Of a stretch of DNA of 64,000 nt, positions 49,586-62,474 are shown in pieces (the first letter of the stretch is position 1; the number at the start of each line of letters is the position of its first letter). Made by a program: the position numbers and the translations under genes. Under the pieces are notes generated by a model that was given only the letters and a program-made list of their open reading frames with translations, had not been told where the DNA came from and searched no databases. The DNA comes from Lingula anatina (lineage: Eukaryota > Brachiopoda > Lingulata > Lingulida > Lingulidae): assembly GCF_001039355.2 (NCBI RefSeq), contig NW_019775500.1, positions 109,559-173,558 of the forward strand, written 5' to 3'.

Positions 49586-52500
49586 GCAGACCAGAAATGA
49601 TGAAAAGAAAGAAAAAACATTGTAAATAAGGGGGTAAATGTGATTAGTAACAAGTTATCAATTGATATTTAAGTTGAAGTACTTTACACTGCATACTTTT
49701 GATGTTTTGAATTTCAAATGTTTTATTTTTTATAGTGAAGCCTTAGGTGTCTGAGCTAGATACTTATAAATGGGTTTGTTTGTTACATTTTGTTATTGAA
49801 TAGTTTCATGTGCCATGTAGTATTAATAGAAAAGTAGAATTTAATTATAGCTTGGGGAAATAAACTAACTGTTAACTAGTCAATCTTTGATCTGCTTACT
49901 GTCAGACATCAACAGGAAATGGGGCTTTGGTAGATGTGACTGCCTATTGTGCCCCCTAGGTGTGCATAGTCAGACGTTCCCCCCCCCCCCTCCTCCTTTG
50001 ACCCCTTCCTGGGGAGTTGTTAATGGAAGAAGTCTGATTTATTAGCTGGTGAAATATCAGCTATTTGCAAAATAACACTTACATTTCCTTTGTTTCATTT
50101 TACTTTAGAATACCAAACCCTCCACACCAAGCAAGAATTCCTCAGAAGATGAAGACGATGACGATGATGATGATGGGGTAGTTAAATACAGTTAACTGTT
50201 GATATAATGTGTTAGAATCTCAGATTTTGAGAGGATAATAAGTTTGATTCAATTTTATGTTTACCAATTGACGGAAAGTCATTTTGAAATGCCTTTGTCT
50301 GTAAGAGAAACTTAGAAAGATTGACTTTTAACCAGAAAGCTATTTTTGTACAATTTCCTATTGATTTCTTTATAGGTAGATGATGAAAAATTGGCAAAGA
50401 AACTCCAAGAAGAAGAATCTGCAGGAAGAAGAACCAGAACAAGAGCAGTGAAAAGAAACCCAGTAAGAAAATTGTGTATAATTATTGATTTGCTATTGCA
50501 AAATCTTTAGTAGACTCTTTGAGCTCTGTTACTAAAAGAAATTGAAAATACTGCTGAAGTTTTGGAAAGGAGTAATGTGAAAAAAGCAAAAATGGGATCA
50601 ACCTTATCATATATTGACATTGATATTTAACACTATTATTCTTTCTAAATAATGCTTAAATACCACTTTCATAATTTAAGGAGGATGCGATGATACATAT
50701 TCATTATAGTGAAAAAACCCACATTATTGCAGGTGCCCCATTTACTTGTTGGGGATGGGGTGGGGTGGGGGGTAGGGTTAAAACTGTTTTAGGTAGATAC
50801 CACAAAGTAACATTATTTTTGTGTTAAACATGTCTACTGAATGGTTTTGGTTTCAAAACTTTCAGAGAAGGTAACTGTACAAATTACATACGTTTAGGAC
50901 AACTATGGACTCTCTTTTAAATTAATAACAAAACTGTGGATTTCCAGACATAACTGCCATGTTAGATGTCAAAAAATGGTTTAAAAATAATTTGTATTTG
51001 GAATAGATTAATTTTTTTATTGGAGTGCTATTTTACTTTTATTGTCTTTTCTATTCAGAGTAAATGATGTCAGTAACTATTCTTTTTTAGCCAAAAGCTA
51101 AACCAAAAAGCACAGAAAAGAAAAAGGGAAGCAAACCAGGTAATAATTTACATAAAGATTTACTTGAATCATATTTTACTGGTCTGATAATACCACAGAT
51201 GTTTGTTTATAAAGTTAAGTTTATCATGTATATCATGTCCAATTATCACCTTGGTCAGCTGTTATTAGAAAATATGCAAAAAAGGAAAAAATATCAATTT
51301 TGGGCTATAATTAAAAAGAAAAACAATCAAAATAAAAACGTCTTAGTGATGTGACAACCTTGTTACTGCGAATATGGTGGAGTCAAATGTCTTACTATCT
51401 TTTATGTGTTGATGTAATAATCTGAGGTGTTTCCTTTCTACCAGGACAGTCCAGGTACAGCAAACCATGTCAGCTATCTCCAGACCTGGCTGCCATTGTA
51501 GGAACAGATAAGGTAGCATTATTGTAGAACTTAAACTTATTACCAGTATTATCTAGTCTGTCATGTATTTCCTTACTTTGAAATCTCTTTTTATGGGTGA
51601 GAATCTTAACTTCAACCTTGAATCATAATAGATGAAAGGAAATGCTCTCATCAGTTGTTTAAGATCAAAATTTAATGAATAAATAAATAGATGGATGAAT
51701 AAAACAAAATAAAAATTAAAATTACGCCTAATTAATCCAAATTGCACAAGAGAGGAAATTCCATATTTGTCATTTAAAGTTCGTAATTAAAAATAAATAA
51801 ATAAATAAAGCAAGTGTTATGGTTACTGAAGTGTGATCAAAGACAGTCTCATTACAAAGAAATATTCATTAACACTATTTAGTTTTACACACACGGGTTT
51901 ATAATGCCAAAAGACTGTATTTTATTGGAATAATAGAAATTACCGGAAATGTGTTCTTATATTTTGAATGAATGGAAAAGACATTTATATTTAGAGATTT
52001 AAAGCAAAAAATGTTATCAAACTATAAAGTGGAGTTTTTGATGGCATTAAATTGGTCCCCTTGCCTTTTGTTTCCAATGTTTTACCTTGATGTACATGTA
52101 AACTTACTTGATTGTTATTAAAGGGGGGAATAAAGCATGCAAATAGGTGAATGAGGCTGCTTGTCAGTCATCAAATTATCATAGAAAGGAAATTAAAGCT
52201 GAGTTGTTATAAATTTGCCGAAGACTCTGTGACTAGGTGGAGATGTCCAGATAATAGGTAGATAATTATAGCATTTGGTCGGCTTGACTCCACACCAACC
52301 CTTCCTGTGGTAAGATATTACAGTCTTGTGTGATAGTACATTGTTAGATCTTGACTAACAGTGTCTAATTGTAATACATATAGGAGTGTTGTTTGGTCTT
52401 TATGTATATCTGCTCTTGTTAACTTCCTCATTTCTCCTTAGTATGAGGGAAATGAAAAACATATGGTGAAAACCACATTTCTCCTTAATATGATATTTGT

Positions 52501-53573
52501 AAATAATTCTATACAGTTTTTGGTTGCAAACATTTAAACTCCGTTCACATGGAAAGTCTATTTTCATAAAATCTATTTTCTATTCAGGGTATCTTGTGAT
52601 CACTCCGAGCACAGCCGAGAATTAATTACAGCTTTGGAAGTAACTGGCTCGTGCTGCCAGTAATTACGCCGCGGGGTATTCAGGGCACAGACCATGATTA
52701 CAAGAAACCGCGAATAGAAAATAGATTTTTAGAAAAAAGACTTTCCATGTGAACGAAGCCTTAAAGTATTCTATTTCCAAGATGTAATAGTTAATATACG
52801 TGTTCTTTTTAGTGTTCTCTTGCATATAACATGGTTTTAAAGTTAATATATGTGTTCTTTTTAGTGTTCTCTTGCATATAACATGGTTTTAAAGTTAATA
52901 TACGTGTTCTTTTTAGTGTTCTCTTGCATATAACATGGTTTTAAAATTTTGCAGCTTCCTAGGAAAGATGTAGTAAAGAGGATGTGGGAGATTGTAAAGG
53001 AAAGAAAACTGGAGGTATGTCCTGTATTTTTTTGGCAAATTTTATTCTGAATCAAATTTCATGATAATTGTTGAAAAGGAGATTATTTTTATCTGAATTA
53101 ATCACTGAATGGTCATTTGATCACCTCATATTAAGATATGTCAGTTATACTACTTTCATTTGTGATATGAAGCTGTTAACAGGAATTGCTGTTTTCTTTT
53201 CTTTTCTTAGGATCCCAAAAATCGTCAGTTCATGGTTTGTGATGAAGAGATGCAGAAATTGTTTGGTAAGTCTTCATAAGATTGACATAGTAATCATTGA
53301 TCTTTAAGTAGATATCTGTTAAAGTCATTGAATTGTAAACTTTCTTGTCCAACACAGTTGTGTTCTAAGTTAGATTACAGGTTAAGTAAATCATCTTTGT
53401 CAGTGCTTTGGTTTGCAATTTCATCATATTAATATTTTTTGAGTGCAACTTCTAATGTGAAACTGACAGACCATGTTTATTCTGCTTTCTTATTCTTTGT
53501 TTTAGGTCGTAAAAGAGTGCGAACATTTGGTATGATGAAGTATCTCAACACACATATCTGGGATGCTAACTGA
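48107..53573 (+). CDS. Chromatin protein with N-terminal DEK_C and C-terminal SWIB/MDM2 domains (UAF30/spp27-like)
   Basis: Eleven phase-matched exons: 48107-48149, 48273-48363, 48884-49019, 49441-49494, 50109-50177, 50376-50462, 51091-51139, 51445-51512, 52955-53014, 53211-53265, 53506-53573 (259 residues). Residues about 5-62 form a DEK_C domain (ELRRSIGEILKGADLSSLSS, then KQLEEKYEVDLTERKKEIDE). A disordered linker of acidic runs (SSSDDEA, EDEDDDDDDDG) and Lys/Arg clusters follows, likely with nuclear localisation signals. Residues about 180-257 are a SWIB/MDM2 fold (YSKPCQLSPDLAAIVGTDKL, RKDVVKRMWEIVKERKLEDP, FMVCDEEMQKLFG, MMKYLNTHI). This pair matches yeast UAF30/TRI1 and proteins annotated as spp27-like in animals, which act in RNA polymerase I or chromatin-linked transcription. 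Function here is by family. Introns hold two notable tandem repeats (49000-49290 and 52790-52945). Confidence 0.93.
49000..49285 (+). repeat. Tandem repeat spanning the exon 3 end and its splice donor (about 3.5 copies, 74-78 bp)
   Basis: The last 22 bases of exon 3 with the donor (TCAAGTTCTGATGATGAGGCA, then GTAAGT) and about 50 bases of intron repeat downstream. GTAAGT donors recur at 49098 and 49172. A fourth, decayed copy (GATGATGAGGCAGAAGAAG) has lost its donor. Reading past the first donor meets an in-frame TAA, so the extra donors would not give a longer protein. Confidence 0.92.
49541..49586 (+). repeat. (AAT)n microsatellite in intron 4 of the DEK_C/SWIB gene
   Basis: About 14 AAT units shortly after the donor of exon 4 at 49495. 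Confidence 0.9.
52534..52764. mobile_element. MITE flanked by TTAA in intron 8 of the DEK_C/SWIB gene
   Basis: GTTCACATGGAAAGTC near the left edge is inverted as GACTTTCCATGTGAAC at the right. The inner TCTATTTTCTATTC / GAATAGAAAATAGA arms extend the inverted repeat to about 43 bp with some mismatches. TTAA is present at both borders (52534-52537 and 52761-52764). Confidence 0.85.
52790..52945 (+). repeat. Three 52-bp direct tandem repeats next to the exon 9 acceptor
   Basis: Units at 52790-52841, 52842-52893 and 52894-52945 are identical except for one C/T (TATACG versus TATATG). Each contains a TTCTTTTTAG, a plausible pyrimidine tract with AG. The used acceptor (TTTTGCAG at 52954) follows the third unit directly. 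Confidence 0.95.
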
Positions 53574-54084
53574 CGCATTTCAGGTTTTTTTTTTCTTGTG
53601 GACTGAATACATTATGCAAGTGGAATTTGTATATAATGGGACTTAAGGAACACGAAGCTCTGGCGACGCTTTTGCAGTCCCAGTATTCCCAGATAAAAAT
53701 GACTGGATATTTAAAGTGCCTGCAGACTGAACTGCAAGCAACATCGTTCATTCCCAGCACAATGGAACACCTCAGAATCTGAACTCCTGGCATTACCATA
53801 TCTGTTTTATGTGATGTCATACCTTGAATGGGACATATGGAAAAAAAATAATCAAAGACTCGTAAATTGGAGAATTGTCTTATATGTTACATAAGACTTT
53901 GGCTAATGTATATTTAAAATACATTATTGATCTTGACAGTCTTAACCGCAACATATTTGCTTACATTATCGTCTGTTGACCAGAAATGCAGAAATTTGTA
54001 GTTATATGCAATTTTGAACTTCACAGATCTCTCTTTTTACATGGGATTATTTTTTCAACATTTGACATTAATTGATGTTGATGA

Positions 54085-54342
54085 AGACCCCATTCCCATA
54101 CCTAGATCAATCTAGTAGGATTGACCTATTTTCTAGGGGTTTCTCGCTAAATTACCTTCAACTTAAGCTGCTCTGATGTCTGGCACGCCTACTGAAGCTG
54201 TTAAGGAGTAACTAACTATTGTTTAACAGCTTCATTAGACATGCCAGACATCTATGTCACTTAATCTGAATGTAATTTAGGGAGAATCCCCTGGGGGACT
54301 GGTGGATCCTTCTAGATCAATCTAGGTATGGGAATTGGGTCT
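54085..54342. mobile_element. Foldback TIR element in the probable 3' UTR of the DEK_C/SWIB gene
   Basis: AGACCCCATTCCCATACCTA at the left is inverted at the right (..CTAGGTATGGGAATTGGGTCT), with further inner inverted matches (GATGTCTGGCACGCC / GGCATGTC-type; AGCTGTTAA / TTAACAGCT). It lies about 510 bp after the stop at 53573 and before an AATAAA at 54820. Confidence 0.85.
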
Positions 54343-54819
54343 AAGTTACAGATGAATGTCTGTATTGAAATTTTAGCTGTTCGAACCTTGCTTTATGCAA
54401 GTGTATGACAGCTTGTGCATGGCATGCATAACTGACTTAGAATAATTATAGGTTTTTTTTGTTAAAGATAGTTTTGTTAATATGGATTTTTGATTTTAAA
54501 ATTATGGTAGAACATTTAAAGTTGTGCAAACAGCAGTCCAGTTTGCATTTTCATCATGTTAATGCTCTCTGTTTTTTGAGTGCAGCTTCTTACGCAATAT
54601 TGAGACCATTTAATCATTTTTTCCTTCATATGTTTTTGCATTAGTGCTTCATGGAGAAGTAAATGTTTCCAATGTTTTGTTCGATCTGCTCCATAGAACT
54701 AATTGATTGCCACAAGGCAATGAATGTTCTTGTATTCAAGATAGAAGCTGGAGTTGGGAGTTGTAGAATTGTCAGGACTAGCAATGCCATGCAGTGTGTT
54801 TATATATATAAATTTGCTT

Positions 54820-54825
54820 AATAAA
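54820..54825 (+). terminator. Possible polyadenylation signal AATAAA of the DEK_C/SWIB gene
   Basis: Canonical hexamer about 1.25 kb after the stop. Nearer variants were not searched exhaustively. Confidence 0.35.
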
Positions 54826-55789
54826 GATAATAAAAATATATTCTTCAAAAAATTATTGCTGAATGTGGTCTGTGGTATTTCCATCCTACCAACCAATTAT
54901 TTCATCTCGTGGTAGTGGCAATAAATATGTCATTGTCACTGTGAACTTTAACAGTGTTTTGGGTAACTATTATTCAAACCCCGCATATTGCAGAGATGGG
55001 AAGACTTTAAACAATCAATACATTGTCAATGAATAAACGTCTTTGTCACTGAAACAAGCTTAATTGTTAGTATAATCTAAAGATGAATTTTATTTGGAGA
55101 TGTTGCTACTTAACCCTGTCAAATGCCACCACACAGATTCAAGTGGCACAACTTGGAGATGTACCAAAGGATATAATTTCTTATTTTTCAAATATGATAT
55201 TTCAACAGATATTTTCTGTTTTCTTTCTGTTCTTTGTTTAACACTGTTATTTTATCCAACTCTCATTTAAATATATATGCTATTGCATGCACAGCAGAAA
55301 TGCAGCATACATTACTGTTCCTAGACAGACTTTTACTAACTGGAGGGCAGATAAATAGGTCAAATTTACAACCAGAAATTAGAAGGCACAGTTTTTAAGC
55401 TTGCTTTGGCTGACCAAGTGCTTAATCTGGTGCATCTTTTGCATGTGGACTTTATTTGAGTGGTATAAGAAACCGGTAGTAGTGATTTATGTTTTAGGGA
55501 ATCTACACACCTTCCCTATGTAACTTTAACAATTTTAACACTACAAATTGTTGGGACTTTAACAGTTACTTACTTTGTTTTAAAAAGGTGATAGTTATGC
55601 AGCATATAGTTTCATGAGAAGTTAATAAACGGTATAAGGAAAACAATAACATTACAAGTGGATGGATTTTTCTTAAACATTGGTGTAAACCTTGTAATTG
55701 AGATGGAATTGATCATTTTGTATATCAGACTTCCCCATCTGCTTAATAGCCCAATCACTGCCACTTGGTTGTTATATTATTATATATAT

Positions 55790-55957
55790 CAGGGGCGGAT
55801 CCAGAGTTATTTTCTGACAGTCTTCCAAATTATCTTTGTTGATCCATCTTCCATTTTTGACCGTCTTCCGACAGAAAAAGATAGATACCCGTCAATGTAA
55901 ACTTGAAAATCTGACCATCTTCTGGAAGACCCAGAAGACGGCCTAAATCCGCCCCTG
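55790..55957. mobile_element. MITE with CAGGGGCGGATCCAG / CTAAATCCGCCCCTG ends
   Basis: The best preserved copy of this family in the window (168 bp). The ends are inverted with one mismatch, and TATAT lies on both sides. The interior has repeated GACCGTCTTCC / GAAGAC motifs shared with 28180-28292. Confidence 0.9.
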
Positions 55958-56199
55958 TATATAGTGGTTATGTCTTATTTAAACTGAAGTGTAATCTTAG
56001 AATTCTAACAAAAGATGCCGACTTCAGTTATCTTAATTATACACTGTCAAAGGAACAGGGGAAAGATTTCATCTAGTGTTATTTGAATTACATCCTGTTA
56101 GTTTAATTTAATATTATGCAGTCAAAATTCCTTTTTCATAATGTATTCAGATAATTTGGCCATTTTATCCAAGACACTAAAAACCTTTAGGCAAGATTC

Positions 56200-58235
56200 A
56201 AAATCCTCCTGCAGTCATTCAAAGGTCATTGTAAAATCAGTTTCTTTCCAAGAAAGTTTTGAGCAAGAAGCCCATGGCAAGTTTGATGGCAGTTGCTTTT
56301 CAAAAGTGCAGATCTAAACATCTCCCAGGGAAGAAAAAAAAACATACTGAAATAAAACTTTATTCTATTCAAGATGAGAATGAGAACAACATTGTTATCT
56401 ATATACACATCTTTAGCATAAAAATGTAAGGTAAATTTCACTTTGGGGTACCAGTATCTCCTCAATGTGCATGGACATTGTAAATATCATGAGGAGATGT
56501 GGCTGGTTCCAGTCCATTACCTGGTAAGTTTTAAAATGTCTAAAAATCTTCAGAGTCCCATTCTTTCAGTCAAAATCATTTAAAAATTTTACATTTCACT
56601 CGTCTACAATACAGCTAGTTGGACAAAGATTGCACTAATACATACTAAAAGCCATTCATGCTGTAAAACTAAAAACATTCACTTGTTCCAACCAGTTCAG
56701 CACAAGTCCCTGCAAATGTCTGGTGTATGTTCTGCTGGGACATTTTATGATTAGCACCAGTAACTTAAATAACTAGAAGCAAAGCTTAGAATTACTTTGT
56801 TCAGAATAGCTGGCATAGATGTTATAGTCTTACATGACCCTGCTTCTCAGAAGTTAATGGAACCATGCACAACATCATCAGAGGGTTTTCACATTCAATG
56901 AAACCCCAACATGCAATAAATTATTTGTAGCCCTGCTCAATGCAAACAAAACAACTATACATTCATATATAAATAGGCATTTTAAGGTGAATTAACACAA
57001 GAAGTGCAGGATTAATTTGATTCAGAAACAACAGCTTATTACACAATCTACATGCCAGGGACTAAACTGATTACACCTTGGGAGACAATTCTCTGTACAA
57101 AATGTTAAGATGATCTAGCCCAACAGCAGGGTAAATCCAAACATGACATTGAAAAACTCTCGCCTTCATAATTTTGCAGATAGTCCTTTTGGCATACACT
57201 TTGCCTATCAGTCACATTTCCACACCTTTCAGGTAAAATAAACATTCACACAAAATAAAAAGTGGTTCATGTAGAGTTTCAGTGCTTGAATTCAACCCAC
57301 GAAAAAGCTTGGTCTCTCAATCTGAAGGACCATGGTAAAAGCTGCCTATCAACATAACACAGATTCAAATTGATACATTTGTGGGTTTAACACGTTAATG
57401 AAAAGGCAAGTCAATTAGCTGACTTTGCAAGTTGTAACTCATCTTCCTGAAATAATCAAGAATTAACAGGTAGTAATAATAAAGTTTTAATCTTTCATAC
57501 AATATTATGTAATTCAACATAAATCTCAATAAACTTAGCATATTCATTCAACATGAAATAATAACTATCAGTTGAAGTACCAAATACTAGGTCTACCAGT
57601 ATAATAATGATACCAGATAATAGCAGTAATAATGATAACATAATAATATTGTGATATGGCATTCCCTCCATCTGGTTCTACCATGGCTTAGCTTAGCCTC
57701 CTAGCAATGCAAGAGTTTGAGCACTTAATGGCATTCAGGAGTTGGTTCAAGTGCTCTGAGATCATGATGGCTGGAGCTTTCTTCCATTTTTGTTGACATT
57801 ACGTATCCAACAGTGCATTCAGCTTTTCAATATCACACTGCACACACTCTTCTGATTTCCTTCACAGGAAATAAAGCGAGGTAACAGAAGAGTGCATGAC
57901 ACTGGAAGAGGCGATCAGTAATCAGATGGGCGATGAACACCTGGCAGTGAGAGATGTAATTTCACTAGATTGACTCAAATCTTTGGCCCCAAGTCAACAC
58001 ATATTGAAGGATGGAGTCGACTGATACTGCACATTTAGCCAATGCATCATCTTTTATCTTGAATTCCGATTTCATCTTATTGGCAAGCTGTGATGACCAT
58101 AGTAGGACTAGAATGAAATGCTGAGATACCTCAAGATGAGAATACTTCCACTTTTTTTTCTTTCTTTTTTTTCTTCACATTTTCCCCATTTTCTTATGCA
58201 TCCAAGTTTACGCTGTACATCACTGTATGTGAGCA
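56200..58235 (-). other. Probable long 3' UTR of the MXD gene, and intergenic sequence
   Basis: No coding exon recognised. A minus-strand AATAAA at about 56359-56364 would give a 3' UTR of roughly 1.9 kb after the stop at 58236. Transcript support cannot be judged from the sequence alone. Confidence 0.35.
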
Positions 58236-61200
58236 TCATACAGCCAGGTTGTGGATGCTAGAGTTCACAGTACAGCCATCACTGCCACTCCCAATGCTGC
58301 TGTGGTCATCTGTGTCACTATTAGAACTATTATAGCCCAGGATGTCGACCTCATCTGAAAAGAATAAATGTAACAAACATTCAATGCTAGTAATGAAGTG
58401 TGCATTTCATAATCTTAATAAGATATTTTTTGGCGCAAAACTCCCATGGTAACAGGTATGTACTCTTATTGCAGGAAACCTCAGCTCCACATACTGAAAC
58501 CACATTTTCAAAAGTTCGAATAAAAAACAATTATCCTACACCCAGCACTCTGAACAAAAGGATAATTGCACTTGTATTTTACTTGCACACTCAACTGTAT
58601 TTTCACAGGCTTAGGTGTGTTCATCCTATTGTTGGAAGTGCCAGCCGTGGGATAACTCAGTTACAAATACTCGTCGTCCACTGTATGCAATACGCAAGGG
58701 CTGCACCTTGATATAATAAGGCTCTTGTTTGTCACATACAGTGGATGACTCGTGTTGCAACTAGTACTTAAGACTACACTAAAGACTGCAACCCCTTCCA
58801 CACGTATTCCCCCCCCCCTCTCCCCCGTAATTTTGGAAGTGAATGGTCATTCAATGACTGAGACCAAGATTACAGATTTCTCGAGCTACAGTCCCCTCTA
58901 AAAGCTTAAATTTTTTCTATTTGCCATGATAAAAAGGAACAGGGCTTCACTCCAAACAAAGTTATTAGTATTCCATACTTGATGTGCACATCACCTGGCT
59001 CCAAGCCTTTATAGATTAATATTCATTTCCTGACCCATGCTTTTAATTGTCACCAGGCCAAATGTCCTCAGGTAAGTATAATTATCACCTCAAGACTTCA
59101 GTTAATTACAGGTGGCCTGACCTTTGACAGGTTTGTCAATCTAACAGCTCTATAATATTGGAGAGCCTCCAGGTGCAAATGGTCAGATAAGCAATGACAT
59201 GGAATTATTTGTCTCCTGCTTTGTCCATATTTCATGATTGTACTCAAAAGCCCCCCTGAGGGTTTTGATAAACTACTGAACTATGCACTACTTGCAGTCA
59301 ACTTAAACACACAAGCACAAAAGGAACAGCGGTAATGTGATACCCAATTCTAATTTTAGACTTCAACAGTAATAGAAAAGAGGTCAGTCAACTACTCAAA
59401 CTTCATTACAAAAAGAAAGCCAAAGAATAAGCTATTAATCTTGTACTGGTAAGTCCCAATAAACTAAGCTACACTGTCAGAACTTCTACAGCCTTATTGA
59501 ACAACACTGTGACTAAAAATGTAAAACTGACATTTTCTCTACCTGTTTTGGTAAAAAAATTAACACAACTAAAAAACAATTTTTTGTGATGAGCACATTT
59601 GGCTTACCTGATTCACAAGAGTCTGAGGCATTTGACACATTGGAGACTGTTGAAGTACTACTTTCACTGATACTTCTTTCTGAATTTTTTCGTGTCCTCC
59701 AGGACCCTTTAGTTAAAAGTTCTAGTCTCCTTTTTAGGTGACGCTGTTCCCTGAGCATATTTTCCTTTTGTATGTTATACTTCCTCTCCTTTTCTTCCAG
59801 TGCCTGAGCCAAGAATAAAGCAAAAATTTGCAACTTGCTTATACACCTGTCTCTAATGCATATCTCCAAATGGTGCCACTTTCTTCCATTGTAAACAATC
59901 AGATAAATCAATGAAACAAACACAGATGTTTACTTATTTCACGTTGTGTACACTATTTAAGGCTTCTCTGCACCAACAAAGCAGCATACCTTGATAAAGG
60001 CTTTGGATTTGGTCAACAGTCCTAGTGTTGTGTGTCTAGTAGCTTCTGGTCCCACCGGGACTATTTCTTTTAACAATTCCAGGCTCTGACGCAAGTGTGC
60101 CCGCCTTCAAAAAAAATTTTCTTCAATGAGCAAATTATGACAAGACATCAAATCATAATAAGTTATAGTTTGTAATTACCAATATGGTCTCTTTTTCAAT
60201 CACATAGATCAGTTTCCATTTTGAAAATTTTTAACTATTCAACCACAAAAATATTGTAACCATTTCTAGACTATCTCTGTAAAGTTCATTTTACTTAAAA
60301 ATTATGCATTTCAATTTTTTCTTTAAATATTTCTGTATATAATAGATATATAAAGATACATAAACATTCTTATTAAGGCAGAAAAAAAAATTCAAGTAAA
60401 AATTCAACCCCTCAGTACATTTCTTCTAGTACCTTTTATGTTGTGCACACTAAAATGCCCAGTCTTTATGACCTCAATTTGACCTTACATGGTACATGCA
60501 TTATGCAGAACACCCATGTCCTTGTAATACCTTTGAATCACCTCTTTCTCCACCACATCCTACGTAATAATGCCATTTTCAATGTGGGAACCAGAAACCC
60601 GCCACTGATACACAATGATGGCCTAACTATAACTTACAATTTAGTAAATGTATCCCACGTTTCAAAATAACACAATCAAATGGCAAAGAGGGGGGAGGGG
60701 GGGGTAAAAAAAGACTTTTGTTATGAAATAATCCATTCTGAATCATAACTTGATCCAGGTTTAAAGCCATTTTTTAAGTAGGGTTAACTAAGGCAGTAAA
60801 AAAATTTTTTTCTGAAATATTGTAACTTGCTGGAACTGTCACATCAATAATGCATAACATATTATTAGAAGAATCAATATTAGAAAACTCTCTCACCTGT
60901 TCTTTTCCAGCTCATTATGCGTAGACCTGAAAGTAAAATCTCAATAATCTTAACATGCATACATATATATAGGTATAAAAAATATGTATAACAAATATAA
61001 ACACTACCTATTTACTTAACACTCCGAGGCAATGTTGGGTGACTCAACTTAAAGCTAAGGATTTGTTGTTTACTTAATCTAGGATATGCACCCTATTTTC
61101 TGGCAACAGTCCAATAAGCTGTCAATTTCCTATAGCTGTTCAGTTACACTGAAAGCATGCTTTTATGTGTCACCAGCACTGCCTCTGTGACAAATAGAAA

Positions 61201-62474
61201 ATACCTGAATATTAATAGAACTGGTATCATTATTTCAATGAAACACATCATGTCATTAAAAATTTATGTGCAGTACCTTAAATAAAACTAATTTACTTGA
61301 TAGTTCACCGAAATGACCAATAAGTTTGGGTTACAGAAGTTAATGAGTAATAAAATTTTATCCCTCAAACGATGTCTTCAAACTTCAATTAAGTTAATAA
61401 AGATAGAAACTATAAGAGTTTTTTAAAAACATTCTCATTATTTTCCAACCTGTAAAAATTCCTAACACATTTTGTGGAATACTTATGTTTCATTGGTTAA
61501 AGAAAAATAGTTAATTTTAATCAATTTATGAAACAAAATTTGATTTGATAAAAGAATAAAAGAAGTAAGAGTGACATTATATTAAACTTGTAAATATTAG
61601 GTGAAATAAAAACAGACTGCAAATCTTAATCAACCCATAGTTATGACTTATTTCAATATCAAAAATTTAAAGAGAGAGATATTTACGTGACATGGTGTTA
61701 GGGCGGCACAAAAAATCCACACTACATCATAACAAAACGATAACAACAGTTAATCCAGTTCCGATATGGCTTTTAATATTGATTAGGTGGTTATTAACCC
61801 AAACTGATGATATTCTCACGATGTTTTAGTTGTGAACAAAAGAAGACTAATCCAATAATTTCTTAAAAGTTTAAGATAGATCTTCCAGCATTAACTGAAA
61901 TTTAGATGTCAAAAATGGAAAAGCATTCCATAATAAAACTTCAAGATGGCGGCAATCGATTTCGCATATCCTGGCATATCACTTGCAAAATACTGCAACA
62001 AAAGTCCATTACTAAAGCTATTTACTTCATTAACACAAAGTTCAGTATATCAAATGTGTATGTCCTTGAAAATTTTGTTCCATCCAGGATGCATGAGAAT
62101 GCTCTAAGGCAGTTGATCGTGACCGGAATCCGCCAAAATAAAATGGCGGGCGCTGTCAGCTGATTGTTGTTTATATTCGTAACCTCATCATTTCTTATTT
62201 ACCTATTTCCCTGAGATTTCTTCGGTTTGGATTTCCTTTTCATATAGTCATCTGGCATTGGCATCGTCGTGGCATAGCCATGTTCTGCCTCTGGAATTCC
62301 AAAATAAAAATTTCTTGATAACCCTATTCAGCGTCTATAGGGGGAATTTTTGACAGCTTGTCAACGTGGCAACGTTTGCAAAAATTACACTATTTCTAAC
62401 TCTGATTAGAGTATCTCACCTCTTTCCCTTCTCTCCAGATATTCTGCTGCCTGTAGAAGCTGAGCTATGCTCAT
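58236..62474 (-). CDS. mxd: MXD (MAD) family bHLH-leucine zipper transcriptional repressor
   Basis: Six phase-matched exons: 62474-62420, 62290-62203, 60926-60897, 60104-59990, 59803-59608, 58354-58236 (200 residues; vertebrate MXDs are about 206-230). Residues 1-25 ([20 protein letters not shown]) are the SIN3-interaction domain, almost as in human MXD1. A basic region follows ([16 protein letters not shown]) with the His-Glu-Arg pattern that reads CACGTG E-boxes. Then come helix 1, the loop ([16 protein letters not shown]), helix 2 and a leucine zipper reaching [12 protein letters not shown]. The Ser-rich, acidic tail includes [16 protein letters not shown]. MXDs pair with MAX, recruit SIN3/HDAC and oppose MYC. 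Which vertebrate paralogue it matches best is not decidable by eye; one invertebrate mxd gene is expected. No defects seen. Confidence 0.96.

Noticed and set aside
48107-53573. Assignment of the gene as DEK itself
   Set aside because: It has the DEK_C domain, but at the N-terminus, with a SWIB/MDM2 domain at the C-terminus and no SAP box; this is the UAF30/spp27-like arrangement.
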